The notes: generated by a model from the letters alone, not told the origin. 49,610 bases of DNA from Limnohabitans sp. (GCA_018882835.1 VERE01000019.1:1-49610), one strand, 5' to 3'; numbered from the stretch's first letter, positions 1-8,455 are shown. Numbers and translations are program-made.

Positions 1-1280
1 ATGGGGGCCAATACCGTGGTGAGTTGCTGCATCTGCGCCATGGCGGCGTTCATGCGCGACTCCACACAGTCATGTGTGAGGATGATGAGGTCGGTCTGGT
101 TTTCGCCCTCGCCGGCGGCACGTTGCAACACCGCCTCGATGCTGATGCCAGACTCGGCCAGGATGCCGGTCACCCGGGCCAGCACGCCCGCCTCGTCGGC
201 CACGCGCAGGCGCAGGTAGTAACTGGTCACGACCTCGGCCATGGGCAGCACTTTGACGTCACTGATGGCATCGGGCTGGAAGGCCAGGTGCGGCACCCGG
301 TTCAGCGGGTCGGCAGTGTGCAAACGTGTGATGTCCACCAAGTCGGCAATCACGGCGCTGGCGGTCGGTTCACTGCCGGCCCCCTTGCCGTAGTAAAGGG
401 TGGTGCCCACGGCATCGGCTTGCACCATCACGGCGTTCATGGCGCCTTCCACGTTGGCAATCAGGCGTTTGGACGGCACCAGGCAAGGATGCACGCGCAA
501 CTCCACGCCGGAGGCCACGCGCTTGGCGATGCCCAACAACTTGATGCGGTAGCCCAACTGTTCGGCATACCGAATGTCTTGCGCTTCCAGGCGGGTGATG
601 CCTTCGACATAAGCCTTGTCGAACTGAACGGCGATGCCAAAGGCAATGGCCGACATGATGGTGGCTTTGTGCGCCGCATCCACACCTTCGATGTCAAAGG
701 TGGGATCGGCCTCGGCGTAGCCCAGGGCCTGCGCTTGCTTGAGCACTTCGTCAAACGGCAAGCCCTTGTCGCGCATTTCGGACAAGATGAAGTTGGTGGT
801 GCCGTTGATGATGCCGGCAATCCATTGAATGCGGTTGGCAGTCAAGCCCTCGCGCAAGGCCTTGATGATGGGAATGCCCCCGGCCACGGCCGCCTCGAAC
901 GCCACCATCACCCCTTTGCGACGGGCGGCCTCGAAAATTTCGGTGCCATGCACGGCCAGCAAAGCCTTGTTGGCGGTGACCACATGTTTGCCGGCATCGA
1001 TGGCTGCCATCACCAGTTGGCGTGCAATGCCATAGCCGCCAATCAGTTCGATGACGATGTCGATGTCCGGGTTGGCGATGACTTCGCGGGCATCGGCCAC
1101 CACCTTGGCGGCGGAGCCCACCACAGACTGGGCGCGCGCCGTGTCCAGGTCGGCCACCATGCTGATTTCAATGCCACGGCCAGCACGGCGCTGGATTTCC
1201 TCTTGGTTGCGTTGCAACACCTCGAAGGTGCCGCGCCCCACGGTGCCGATGCCCAAAAGGCCTACTTGGATGGGTTTCAT
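1..1280 (-). CDS. hom: homoserine dehydrogenase (3' end cut by window)
   Basis: Reduces aspartate semialdehyde to homoserine, the branch point to threonine and methionine (family knowledge). Translating the minus strand from the ATG at 1280 gives an N-terminal Rossmann motif GIGTVGRGTF, the catalytic-domain segment TANKALLA, the conserved ELIGGY and GIINGTTNFIL stretches, and a C-terminal ACT-type regulatory domain starting near SYYLRLRVADEAGVLARV. About 426 codons are inside the window and the stop codon is not reached; family members are about 435 residues, so only the tail is missing. The start overlaps the stop of the upstream aminotransferase (ATGA), indicating translational coupling; thrC would be expected just outside the window. 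Confidence 0.96.
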   Translation of the reverse strand, partial: MKPIQVGLLGIGTVGRGTFEVLQRNQEEIQRRAGRGIEISMVADLDTARAQSVVGSAAKVVADAREVIANPDIDIVIELIGGYGIARQLVMAAIDAGKHVVTANKALLAVHGTEIFEAARRKGVMVAFEAAVAGGIPIIKALREGLTANRIQWIAGIINGTTNFILSEMRDKGLPFDEVLKQAQALGYAEADPTFDIEGVDAAHKATIMSAIAFGIAVQFDKAYVEGITRLEAQDIRYAEQLGYRIKLLGIAKRVASGVELRVHPCLVPSKRLIANVEGAMNAVMVQADAVGTTLYYGKGAGSEPTASAVIADLVDITRLHTADPLNRVPHLAFQPDAISDVKVLPMAEVVTSYYLRLRVADEAGVLARVTGILAESGISIEAVLQRAAGEGENQTDLIILTHDCVESRMNAAMAQMQQLTTVLAP

Positions 1281-2503
1281 GATGCGTGTCGTTGTCGGTA
1301 GGTTTCAAGAAATTTTGCGATGCGCTGGATGGCTTCACGCAAGTCGTCTTCGTGTGGCAGGAACACGATTCGGAAGTGGTCTGTTTCTGGCCAGTTGAAG
1401 CCCGACCCCTGAACCAGGAGGACCTTGGTTTCTTGCAGCAGTTCGTTGATGAATTGCTGGTCGTCCTCAATGGGGTACATCTTGGGGTCGAGGCGGGGGA
1501 ACATGTAAAGCGCCGCGCTGGGCTTGACGCAGGTCACGCCAGGAATGGCCGTGATGAGCTGGTGCGCCAAGTCGCGCTGGCGGCGCAGACGACCGCCCTC
1601 TTTCACCAGGTCCTTGATGCTTTGGTATCCGCCCAAAGCGGTTTGAATGGCCCACTGACCTGGCACGTTCGCACACAGGCGCATGGAGGACAGCATGTTC
1701 AGGCCCTCGATGTAATCGCGGGCCGGCTTTTTGTCGCCAGACACCACCATCCAGCCTGCACGGTAGCCGCACGAGCGGTAACTTTTGGAAAGAGAGTTAA
1801 AGGTCAGGGTGAGCACATCGGTTGACAAAGACGCAATGGCCGTGTGCTTCACATCGTCGTACAAGACTTTGTCGTAGACCTCGTCGGCAAAGATCACCAA
1901 GCCATGCTCGCGCGCCAAGCCTACGATGCGCTTGAGCAAGTCGTCTGAATAAAGCGCCCCCGTCGGGTTGTTGGGGTTGATGATGACGATGCCTTTGGTG
2001 TGCGGGGTGATCTTGGCGCGGATGTCATCCAGGTCGGGCATCCAGCCATTTTTCTCGTCGCACAGGTAATGCACCGGCGTGCCTCCCGACAGGCTGACCG
2101 CTGCAGTCCACAAAGGATAGTCAGGGGCGGGTAACAACAATTCGTCGCCATCGTTGAGCAAGGCGTTGGTAGCCATGACAATCAACTCGCTGGCGCCATT
2201 GCCCAGGTAAATGTCGTCCAGCGTGACGCCATGAATGCCTTGCTGCTGGGTGTAGTGCATCACTGCCTTGCGCGCCGCAAAGATACCTTTGCTATCGGAA
2301 TACGCTGCGGCGTTGGGCAGGTTGCGAATCATGTCCTGCTGAATTTCTTCGGGCGCATCGAAGCCAAACACCGCCAGGTTGCCGATGTTCAACTTGATGA
2401 TTTTGTGGCCCTCCTCTTCCATCTGACGGGCCCGGTCGAGGACCGGTCCGCGGATGTCGTAGCAGACATTGGCCAGCTTGCTGGATTTTTGTATGGCTTT
2501 CAA
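1277..2503 (-). CDS. alaA: PLP-dependent aminotransferase, AlaA-like
   Basis: Fold-type I aminotransferase of 408 residues, very close in layout to glutamate-pyruvate aminotransferase AlaA. PLP-contacting segments are visible: NPNNPTGA near residue 177, ADEVYDKVLYD near 206, the Schiff-base lysine K240 in SLSKSYRSCGYRAGW, and the C-terminal arginine region DHFRIVFLP. The start is a TTG; an unusually strong ribosome-binding site (GGGAGG) sits 4-5 bases upstream and there is no alternative ATG in frame nearby. It runs into hom through an ATGA overlap, an arrangement common in Burkholderiales that ties it to aspartate-family amino-acid synthesis. The exact substrate (alanine versus another amino acid) is inferred. 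Confidence 0.92.
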   Translation of the reverse strand: MKAIQKSSKLANVCYDIRGPVLDRARQMEEEGHKIIKLNIGNLAVFGFDAPEEIQQDMIRNLPNAAAYSDSKGIFAARKAVMHYTQQQGIHGVTLDDIYLGNGASELIVMATNALLNDGDELLLPAPDYPLWTAAVSLSGGTPVHYLCDEKNGWMPDLDDIRAKITPHTKGIVIINPNNPTGALYSDDLLKRIVGLAREHGLVIFADEVYDKVLYDDVKHTAIASLSTDVLTLTFNSLSKSYRSCGYRAGWMVVSGDKKPARDYIEGLNMLSSMRLCANVPGQWAIQTALGGYQSIKDLVKEGGRLRRQRDLAHQLITAIPGVTCVKPSAALYMFPRLDPKMYPIEDDQQFINELLQETKVLLVQGSGFNWPETDHFRIVFLPHEDDLREAIQRIAKFLETYRQRHAS

Positions 2504-2523
2504 AGTCCCTCCCAGGGGCTTTT

Positions 2524-2541
2524 CAGGTGAAAACCTATAAT
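2524..2541 (+). promoter_or_regulatory. candidate promoter, -10 TATAAT
   Basis: A perfect TATAAT lies at 2536-2541 in the gap between the divergent aminotransferase and Mth938-domain genes, 38 bases before the ATG at 2580. No good -35 hexamer is visible. The sequence before it, CAGGTGAAAACC, recurs with one base less in front of the alaS -10 box on the other strand (39282-39265). Confidence 0.45.
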
Positions 2542-2579
2542 TTGACCACAGAACTCGGGCGTTTTTGCCTCACCCATTC

Positions 2580-2969
2580 ATGAAACTCCAACCTGATCGC
2601 ATGGACGTTCAAGCCGTGACGGGCTACGGCCCTGGCTGGATTGCGCTCAATGGCGAAAAACTTCAGCACAGCCTGCTGATCACTTCCAGTGGCGAACGCC
2701 GCGACTGGGCCTGCCAGCGTTTTGAGGACCTGGGTCCCGCACATTTCGAAACGCTGGCGGACCTGTCGGTCGAAATGGTCATTTTTGGCAGCGGCTCACG
2801 CCTGCGCTTCCCGCCCCCTGCCTGGCTTGCCCCATTGATGGCCAAACGCATTGGGCTGGAAACCATGGATACCGCAGCGGCCTGCCGAACCTACAACATT
2901 TTGGCGGGCGAAGGTCGCCCTGTTGCCGCCGTCTTGCTGGTTGAGCCCGAAAGCCTTTTTTCAAGGTAA
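2580..2969 (+). CDS. Mth938-like domain protein (DUF498)
   Basis: A 129-residue protein of the Mth938/DUF498 family (AAMDC and NDUFAF3 are eukaryotic relatives). Family-typical segments are the N-terminal YGPGWIALNG, the core VEMVIFGSGSRLRFPPP, and the C-terminal MDTAAACRTYNILAGEGRPVAA-type helix. The biochemical role of bacterial members is not established. The ATG at 2580 is preferred; an in-frame TTG at 2565 would add five residues. It is divergent from alaA and precedes the peroxiredoxin gene, whose candidate promoter overlaps its stop codon. Confidence 0.85.
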   Translation: MKLQPDRMDVQAVTGYGPGWIALNGEKLQHSLLITSSGERRDWACQRFEDLGPAHFETLADLSVEMVIFGSGSRLRFPPPAWLAPLMAKRIGLETMDTAAACRTYNILAGEGRPVAAVLLVEPESLFSR

Positions 2970-2972
2970 AAT
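2967..2972 (+). promoter_or_regulatory. candidate -10 box of the peroxiredoxin gene
   Basis: TAAAAT at 2967-2972; its first three bases are the TAA stop codon of the Mth938-domain gene. A start of transcription near 2979 would place a short hairpin (2981-2998: GCCGTAG, loop AGCT, CTGCGGC) at the very 5' end of the mRNA. No convincing -35 is present at standard spacing. Confidence 0.4.
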
Positions 2973-3021
2973 CATGGGTTGCCGTAGAGCTCTGCGGCGT
3001 TTCACACCTGATTGAAGACCT

Positions 3022-3510
3022 ATGGCGATCGTTGTCAACAAACCTCTCCCCGAATTCGAAGCGAACGCCACTGGTGGCGTCAAGGTCACCAACGCGTCCC
3101 ACCAGGGCAAAGTGCTGATCCTGTACTTTTATCCCAAGGACAACACGCCAGGCTGCACCACCGAGGCCATGCAGTTTCGGGACAAATACAAAGACTTCAC
3201 CAAAGCTGGCGCTGTCATCTTTGGCGTCTCCCGCGACAACATGAAGTCGCACGACGATTTCAAAGCCAAGCTCGAGCTCCCCTTCGAGCTGATTGCCGAC
3301 ACCGAAGAAAAAATGTGCCACATGTTTGGCGTGGTGAAAAACAAGATCATGTACGGCAAGAAGGTCAAAGGTATCGAGCGCAGCACCTTCCTGGTCGGTG
3401 CGGACGGCCTTCTGCGACAGGAATGGCGCGGCCTGAAAGTGCTGGGCCACGTGGACGAAGTGCTGAAAGCTGTCAAAGCCCTTAAAAAGGCAGCCCCTGC
3501 CACAGCCTGA
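3022..3510 (+). CDS. bcp: thiol peroxidase, PrxQ/Bcp family peroxiredoxin
   Basis: Cytoplasmic peroxiredoxin that reduces hydrogen and organic peroxides with thioredoxin-type donors (family knowledge). At 162 residues it has the normal length. The peroxidatic cysteine is C45 in YPKDNTPGCTTEAMQFRD. The usual resolving cysteine five residues later is methionine (M50) here; the only other cysteine is C99 in EKMCHMFGV, a position conserved in many family members but not the classical resolving one. It is therefore either a 1-Cys enzyme or uses C99. A terminator hairpin follows at 3585-3617. Confidence 0.93.
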   Translation: MAIVVNKPLPEFEANATGGVKVTNASHQGKVLILYFYPKDNTPGCTTEAMQFRDKYKDFTKAGAVIFGVSRDNMKSHDDFKAKLELPFELIADTEEKMCHMFGVVKNKIMYGKKVKGIERSTFLVGADGLLRQEWRGLKVLGHVDEVLKAVKALKKAAPATA

Positions 3511-3584
3511 GCCACTGTGCTGTCACACAGCTGGGTTATGATGATTCCATGCTGTTGACCCTTGCCTTGCAAGCGCACCCTCTG

Positions 3585-3617
3585 AAAGCCGCCCGGGCCT
3601 CTTGGCGGCTTTTTCTT
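3585..3617 (+). terminator. rho-independent terminator-like hairpin
   Basis: Stem AAAGCCGCC (3585-3593) pairs with GGCGGCTTT (3604-3612), followed by a T-rich run. It lies between the peroxiredoxin gene and phoH, only 27 bases before the phoH ATG, so it either ends the peroxiredoxin transcript or attenuates read-through into phoH. Confidence 0.75.
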
Positions 3618-3643
3618 TTCTGTTTTTCTTAAGCCCTTTTGCC

Positions 3644-5329
3644 ATGCCCCTCCCTCCCGCCCCCTCCAAGCGCGCAGCCCTGTTGACCCATGATGCTTTT
3701 GAGGCACCCGCAGTAGCCAAGTCGGGACGAAAATCCAACCGCCTCATGGCAGAAAGCCCGCTGGCGGAAAAACCTCAGGCCATGGATCTGTTTGACCGTG
3801 GTGCCGGTGGGTTGCCTGAAGATGTTCCCGCCACAGATCTGGCACCCCACACGCGCAGCAAATCCCGCAGCGTCACTGCACCTGTTGCCAGCAAGACTGC
3901 CGCTCCCAGACCGCAGGCTGCCAAGCCGAAAAAGCCGCAAGGTCCCACCAAGCTTTTCGTGCTGGACACCAACGTGCTGATGCACGACCCCATGAGCCTG
4001 TTCCGCTTTGAGGAACATGACATCTACCTGCCCATGATCGTGCTGGAAGAATTGGACAGCAACAAAAAAGGGATGACCGAAGTGGCGCGCAATGCCCGCC
4101 AGGCCAGCCGCACGCTGGATGCACTGGCCGGCTCGCAGGGCGCAGACATGTCCAAAGGCCTGCCGCTGGACAGCACGGGCCATCGCGATGTCGGTGGCAA
4201 GCTTTTTTTCCAGACCCAGCCGCTGGACATGAGCTTGCCCATGAGCCTTCCCCAGGGCAAGGCCGACAACCAGATTTTGGGCGTGGTACAGGCCCTGCGC
4301 AAACAACATGCGCCGCGCGATGTGGTGCTGGTGTCCAAAGACATCAACATGCGCGTCAAGGCCCGTGCGCTGGGCCTGGCCGCGGAAGACTACCAAAACG
4401 ACAAGACCCTGGAAGACGGCGACTTGCTGTATTCAGGCTCCCTGGCCTTGCCCCCCGACTTCTGGATTCGGCACGGCAAGACGGTGGAGAGCTGGCAAAG
4501 TGGCAGCCACACGTTCTATCGCATCAGCGGCCCGATTGTGCCGAGCTTGCACATCAACCAGTTTGTGTATTTTGAAGCACCCGGTGAGCCCAGCCTGTAT
4601 GCCCGCGTGACCGAGATTCGCGGCAAATCCGCCGTCTTGAAAACGCTCAAGGAATTCAACCACCTGAAGAACGCCGTCTGGGGCGTGACTGCCCGCAACC
4701 GCGAGCAAAATTTCGCTTTGAATTTGCTCATGGATCCCGAGATTGATTTCGTCACCCTCACCGGCACCGCGGGGACAGGCAAAACATTGCTGGCGCTGGC
4801 TTCCGGCCTGACGCAGGTGCTGGACGACCGCCGCTACAGTGAAATCATTGTGACCCGCGCCACGGTCAGTGTGGGCGAAGACATTGGCTTCCTGCCAGGC
4901 ACCGAGGAAGAAAAAATGGGCCCCTGGATGGGCGCCCTGGACGACAACCTGGAAGTGCTGGGAAAGACAGAAACCAGCGCCGGTGAATGGGGCCGTGCGG
5001 CCACCAACGAGCTGATTCGCAGCAAGATCAAGATCAAGAGCATGAACTTCATGCGGGGCCGTACTTTCCTGAACAAGTACGTGGTGATTGACGAGGCGCA
5101 GAACTTGACGCCCAAGCAAATGAAGACCCTGATCACCCGCGCCGGCCCTGGGACCAAGATCATCTGCATGGGCAATCTGGCACAAATTGACACGCCCTAC
5201 CTGACCGAGGGATCCTCGGGCTTGACCTTTGCGGTCGACAAGTTCAAGGGCTGGCCGCATGGCGGCCACATTACCCTGGCACGCGGCGAACGCTCACGCC
5301 TGGCCGACTTTGCCAGCGAAGCCCTCTGA
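3644..5329 (+). CDS. PhoH family protein with N-terminal PIN domain
   Basis: A 561-residue PIN-PhoH fusion (PhoH2/YlaK type), a predicted RNA-directed nuclease/helicase ATPase. After a low-complexity lysine/alanine/proline-rich N-terminus of about 100 residues comes a PIN domain beginning FVLDTNVLMHD (first acidic residue near 108), with further acidic residues in VLEELDSNKKG and VLVSKDINMRVKA. The PhoH ATPase domain has Walker A GTAGTGKT (about 374-381) and Walker B VVIDEAQN (about 480). The ATG at 3644 is chosen; the frame is open further upstream but only through the terminator hairpin, from a TTG. Cellular substrate unknown. Confidence 0.92.
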   Translation: MPLPPAPSKRAALLTHDAFEAPAVAKSGRKSNRLMAESPLAEKPQAMDLFDRGAGGLPEDVPATDLAPHTRSKSRSVTAPVASKTAAPRPQAAKPKKPQGPTKLFVLDTNVLMHDPMSLFRFEEHDIYLPMIVLEELDSNKKGMTEVARNARQASRTLDALAGSQGADMSKGLPLDSTGHRDVGGKLFFQTQPLDMSLPMSLPQGKADNQILGVVQALRKQHAPRDVVLVSKDINMRVKARALGLAAEDYQNDKTLEDGDLLYSGSLALPPDFWIRHGKTVESWQSGSHTFYRISGPIVPSLHINQFVYFEAPGEPSLYARVTEIRGKSAVLKTLKEFNHLKNAVWGVTARNREQNFALNLLMDPEIDFVTLTGTAGTGKTLLALASGLTQVLDDRRYSEIIVTRATVSVGEDIGFLPGTEEEKMGPWMGALDDNLEVLGKTETSAGEWGRAATNELIRSKIKIKSMNFMRGRTFLNKYVVIDEAQNLTPKQMKTLITRAGPGTKIICMGNLAQIDTPYLTEGSSGLTFAVDKFKGWPHGGHITLARGERSRLADFASEAL

Positions 5330-5396
5330 AGCTGTCGTTGCCAGGCTGTTGCGCCATGTGAGGCCCAAGGGCCGTGGCGATATCGTGACGGTGCCT

Positions 5397-6800
5397 TTAG
5401 TAGTCGCCGCCAGCGCCTGAGGCGAGCGACTCGAACTTGGTGATGGGTTTCAGGAATGCCAGCTTGACGGTGCCAGTCGGGCCGTTACGCTGTTTGCCAA
5501 TGATGACTTCGGCCACCCCCGGCTCCTTGCTGTCCTTGTTGTAATAGTCGTCCCGGTAAATGAACATGATGACGTCGGCATCCTGCTCGATGGCACCAGA
5601 CTCGCGCAGGTCGCTCATCATGGGGCGCTTGTCGGTGCGCTGCTCCACACTTCGGTTGAGCTGTGACAAGGCAATGACCGGGCACTGCAACTCTTTGGCC
5701 AGCATCTTCAAGCCCCGCGAAATTTCACCGAGTTCGGTGGCGCGGTTGTCGCCATCGGAGCTGGTGCCGGACATCAGCTGCAAATAGTCCACCACGATCA
5801 AGCCGAGCTTGCCGCACTGGCGTGCCAAGCGACGCGCGTTGGCGCGCAATTCACTGGGGGTCAGGCCAGGCGTTTCGTCAATGTGCAGCGAGATGCTGCG
5901 CAACTTTTCAATCGCCTCGGTCAATCGGGGCCACTCATCGTCCGACAGTTTGCCGGTGCGCAAATGACCCTGGTCGATGCGCCCAATGGAGCCCACGATA
6001 CGAATGGCCAACTGCGCAGCTCCCATTTCCATGGAGAACACCGCAACCGGCAAACCCTCGTTCACCGCCACATGTTCCGCAATGTTGATGGCCAGGGCCG
6101 TCTTGCCCATGGACGGACGTGCCGCCAGCACCACCAGGTCGCCCGGCTGAAGGCCCGAGGTCATGCGGTCAAAGTCATAAAAGCCGGTCGGCACCCCGGT
6201 GATGTCGTTCGGGTTTTGCGACATCTCTTCAACACGGTCAAGCAACTCGACGACCAGTGAGTCCATCGACTGAAAGCCCTGCTTCATGCGCGAGCCTTCT
6301 TCTCCGATGTTGAAAATTTTCTGTTCGGCCTCGTCCAGGATTTGCGCTACCGGCTTGCCCTTGGGGTTGAATGCCGTGGTGGAAATTTCATCGCTGGCAC
6401 TGACCAGCTTGCGCAAAATGGCCCGCTCGCGCACGATTTCGCCGTAGCGGCGAATGTTGCTGGCACTGGGCACGTATTGCGCCAAAGAGTTCAGGTAGGC
6501 CAAGCCACCCACCTCGTCGGCTTTGCCCAGGCTTTGCAAATGCTCGAACACCGTGATGACGTCGGCCGGGCGACTGCCGTTGATGAGCGCGCCCACTGCC
6601 GAATACACCAAGCGGTGCTCGTAGCGGTAAAAGTCACTGTCGGTCAGCAAGTCTCCCACCCGGTCCCAGGCGCTGTTGTCAAGCAGCAAGCCGCCCAGCA
6701 CGCTGGATTCGGCTTCGAGCGAATGCGGCGGGATGCGCAGTTGGGCCACTTCGCGGTCAGGCGAATAGTCTTCTTCTAGGCTGGACAGGACGGCAGACAT
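5397..6800 (-). CDS. dnaB: replicative DNA helicase DnaB
   Basis: Hexameric 5'-3' helicase that unwinds the replication fork and recruits primase. The 467-residue product has the N-terminal DnaB domain (RIPPHSLEAESSVLGGLLLD), Walker A ARPSMGKTAL, Walker B-type LIVVDYLQLM, and the C-terminal SQLNRSVEQRTDKRP and MSDLRESGAIEQDAD motifs. The start MSAVLSS at 6800 has a strong AAGGAG site; in-frame codons further upstream lack one. It is the last gene of the S6-PriB-S18-L9-DnaB cluster but is separated from rplI by a terminator, so it probably has some independent transcription. Confidence 0.98.
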   Translation of the reverse strand: MSAVLSSLEEDYSPDREVAQLRIPPHSLEAESSVLGGLLLDNSAWDRVGDLLTDSDFYRYEHRLVYSAVGALINGSRPADVITVFEHLQSLGKADEVGGLAYLNSLAQYVPSASNIRRYGEIVRERAILRKLVSASDEISTTAFNPKGKPVAQILDEAEQKIFNIGEEGSRMKQGFQSMDSLVVELLDRVEEMSQNPNDITGVPTGFYDFDRMTSGLQPGDLVVLAARPSMGKTALAINIAEHVAVNEGLPVAVFSMEMGAAQLAIRIVGSIGRIDQGHLRTGKLSDDEWPRLTEAIEKLRSISLHIDETPGLTPSELRANARRLARQCGKLGLIVVDYLQLMSGTSSDGDNRATELGEISRGLKMLAKELQCPVIALSQLNRSVEQRTDKRPMMSDLRESGAIEQDADVIMFIYRDDYYNKDSKEPGVAEVIIGKQRNGPTGTVKLAFLKPITKFESLASGAGGDY

Positions 6801-6907
6801 GGAACTCCTTGTGACCCTCAATGCTACGTTGGAATACAGGGAAAGTCATGGGACAACCCTGTGGAAAAACGGTGAGAAAGCCGGGATAACCGGGGATAAC
6901 TCAGGCA

Positions 6908-6934
6908 AAAAAAAGCCGCTCCGAAGAGCGGCTT
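6908..6934 (-). terminator. terminator after rplI
   Basis: On the minus strand a perfect 9-bp stem (AAGCCGCTC with GAGCGGCTT) closes a stable TTCG tetraloop and is followed by eight T residues. It ends the rpsF-priB-rpsR-rplI transcript before dnaB. Confidence 0.92.
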
Positions 6935-6953
6935 GCGTTGGGGTCAAACGCGA

Positions 6954-7406
6954 TCAGGCGGTTTCGCCGTAGACCGACACATTGATTTCAACCACCACGT
7001 CGGTGTGCAGAGCCACACTGACGCTGGAATCGCTGACGGTCTTGATCGGGCCATTGGGCATGCGGACCTGGGCTTTTTGCACCGGGAAGCCTTGCTTGCC
7101 GAGTTCTTCAGCAATGTCAAAGTTGGTGACGGAGCCGAACAAACGGCCGTCGACGCCAGCTTTCTGGGTCAGCTTCAGGGTGGTACCCGCCAGCTTTTCG
7201 CCTTGAGCTTGGGCAGCAGCCAGCTTTTCAGCGGCGGCTTTTTCGAGTTCGGCGCGGCGCGCTTCGAATTCCTTGATGGCGGACTCGGTGGCACGACGGG
7301 CGCGGCCCGAGGGAATCAGGAAGTTGCGTGCATAGCCGTCTTTGACCTTGACGATTTCGCCCAGGTTACCGAGGTTCACAACTTTGTCGAGCAGAATGAT
7401 TTGCAT
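6954..7406 (-). CDS. rplI: 50S ribosomal protein L9
   Basis: L9 binds domain V of 23S rRNA and stabilises the L1 stalk region. The 150-residue product starts with the diagnostic [19 protein letters not shown], followed by [12 protein letters not shown], then the long connecting helix and a C-terminal domain containing [17 protein letters not shown]. Length is standard. It lies 11 bases downstream of rpsR in the S6 operon and is followed by a strong terminator. Confidence 0.99.
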   Translation of the reverse strand: MQIILLDKVVNLGNLGEIVKVKDGYARNFLIPSGRARRATESAIKEFEARRAELEKAAAEKLAAAQAQGEKLAGTTLKLTQKAGVDGRLFGSVTNFDIAEELGKQGFPVQKAQVRMPNGPIKTVSDSSVSVALHTDVVVEINVSVYGETA

Positions 7407-7417
7407 GTTGTCTCTCC

Positions 7418-7699
7418 TCAGATCTTGTGCTGGTCGCTGTAAGGCAACATGGCCAGGAAGCGGGCGCGCTTGATGGCGGTGTTCAGCTGGCGCTGGTAAA
7501 TGGCACGGGTGCCGGTCAGGCGTGCGGGGATGATCTTGCCGTTTTCGGCAATGAAGTCACGCAGGGTGTCGATGTCTTTGTAATCAATTTCTTCAACGCC
7601 GGTCACCGTGAAACGGCAGAAACGCTTGCGCTTGAACAGCAGCGACTGGGTGTTGCGCTTGGGACGCTTGTCCTTGTTGAACTTCTTAAATGTGGCCAT
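7418..7699 (-). CDS. rpsR: 30S ribosomal protein S18
   Basis: S18 partners with S6 on the platform of the small subunit. The 93-residue product contains the family core [23 protein letters not shown] and the C-terminal [29 protein letters not shown] perfect AGGAGG site (7708-7713) precedes the ATG and overlaps the stop codon of priB, coupling the two. Confidence 0.99.
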   Translation of the reverse strand: MATFKKFNKDKRPKRNTQSLLFKRKRFCRFTVTGVEEIDYKDIDTLRDFIAENGKIIPARLTGTRAIYQRQLNTAIKRARFLAMLPYSDQHKI

Positions 7700-7711
7700 G
7701 GTCTGGGCCTC

Positions 7712-8002
7712 CTATGAACAATTCTGAAAATCTTGCAGATGAAAGGTGACGCTTTTGCTGTTGCGTGGCGTCGCCAGGAATCCTTCAAACTGCCAGGTGC
7801 TTCCGAGAGCTTGGCGAGCGAGTCGCTCAGCCAGGGTTCCCAGTGCGACCGTCTTGACGCTTGCCTTGACCTGTCGGGGCTGTCCGGCTTCTTCGACTTG
7901 GGACTCGTGTTCGAGTCGCAAATCCAGGGCGGGCAATCCGGCAGGTGTGTATCGCAGGGCAGAAAGCTCGGCGATGGCAGCGGTCAAAATGACGCGGTTC
8001 AC
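7712..8002 (-). CDS. priB: primosomal replication protein N (PriB)
   Basis: Single-stranded-DNA-binding OB-fold protein of the replication restart primosome, acting with PriA and DnaT. The sequence NRVILTAAIAELSALRYTPAGLPALDLRLEHES is typical of betaproteobacterial PriB, and its position between rpsF and rpsR is diagnostic. The GTG at 8002 (V/M-NRVIL) matches the usual family N-terminus and gives 96 residues; an in-frame TTG at 8011 would add three. Neither has a strong Shine-Dalgarno, so translation is probably coupled to rpsF, which stops 17 bases upstream. Confidence 0.92.
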   Translation of the reverse strand: MNRVILTAAIAELSALRYTPAGLPALDLRLEHESQVEEAGQPRQVKASVKTVALGTLAERLARQALGSTWQFEGFLATPRNSKSVTFHLQDFQNCS

Positions 8003-8019
8003 ACCCGACAATCAACGCA

Positions 8020-8385
8020 TCAGGCCTGGAATTCGGCTTGTTGCGCTTTGCGGGCTTCTTCGCGCTCGACGGTTTTCATCATCAGCGACGGGCCGGTCTC
8101 GGCCTTTTTCTTCTGCACCGTCAGGTGGCGCAGCACAGCGTCGTTGAAACGGAAGGCGTGCTCGAGCTCGCCCATCACGGCCTGGCTGGCTTCGATGTTC
8201 AAGCAGATGTAGTGGGCTTTGGCAAGCTTGTTGATCATGTACGCCAGTTGACGGCGGCCCCAGTCTTCGACTCGGTGCACGGCGCCACCACCGGTGGTGA
8301 TCATGCTCTTGTAGCGCTCCAGCATGGCTGGAACTTGCTCGCTCTGATCCGGGTGAATCAGCAAAATGATTTCGTAATGACGCAT
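8020..8385 (-). CDS. rpsF: 30S ribosomal protein S6
   Basis: First gene of the S6 operon; a 121-residue product beginning [22 protein letters not shown] with the family motif [24 protein letters not shown]. An AAGGAG site precedes the ATG. The candidate promoter is the TATAAT at 8450-8455 on the minus strand, which overlaps the stop codon of the upstream symporter gene. Confidence 0.99.
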   Translation of the reverse strand: MRHYEIILLIHPDQSEQVPAMLERYKSMITTGGGAVHRVEDWGRRQLAYMINKLAKAHYICLNIEASQAVMGELEHAFRFNDAVLRHLTVQKKKAETGPSLMMKTVEREEARKAQQAEFQA

Positions 8386-8449
8386 GGACTCTCCTTGTGG
8401 TTGAAGCTGCCTCCGGCGTCAGACGGAGTGCAGCAAGGTCAAACCCAAG

Positions 8450-8455
8450 ATTATA
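8450..8455 (-). promoter_or_regulatory. candidate -10 box for the rpsF operon
   Basis: A perfect TATAAT on the minus strand in the context GCTATAATCTT, 64 bases before rpsF. The TAA stop codon of the symporter gene (8451-8453) is the third to fifth base of the box. No clear -35 hexamer is seen inside the symporter coding end. Confidence 0.55.

Noticed and set aside
24-1301. Long open frame on the plus strand opposite hom
   Set aside because: It is the antisense shadow of homoserine dehydrogenase: histidine/glycine-rich low-complexity translation, no family motif, no ribosome-binding site.
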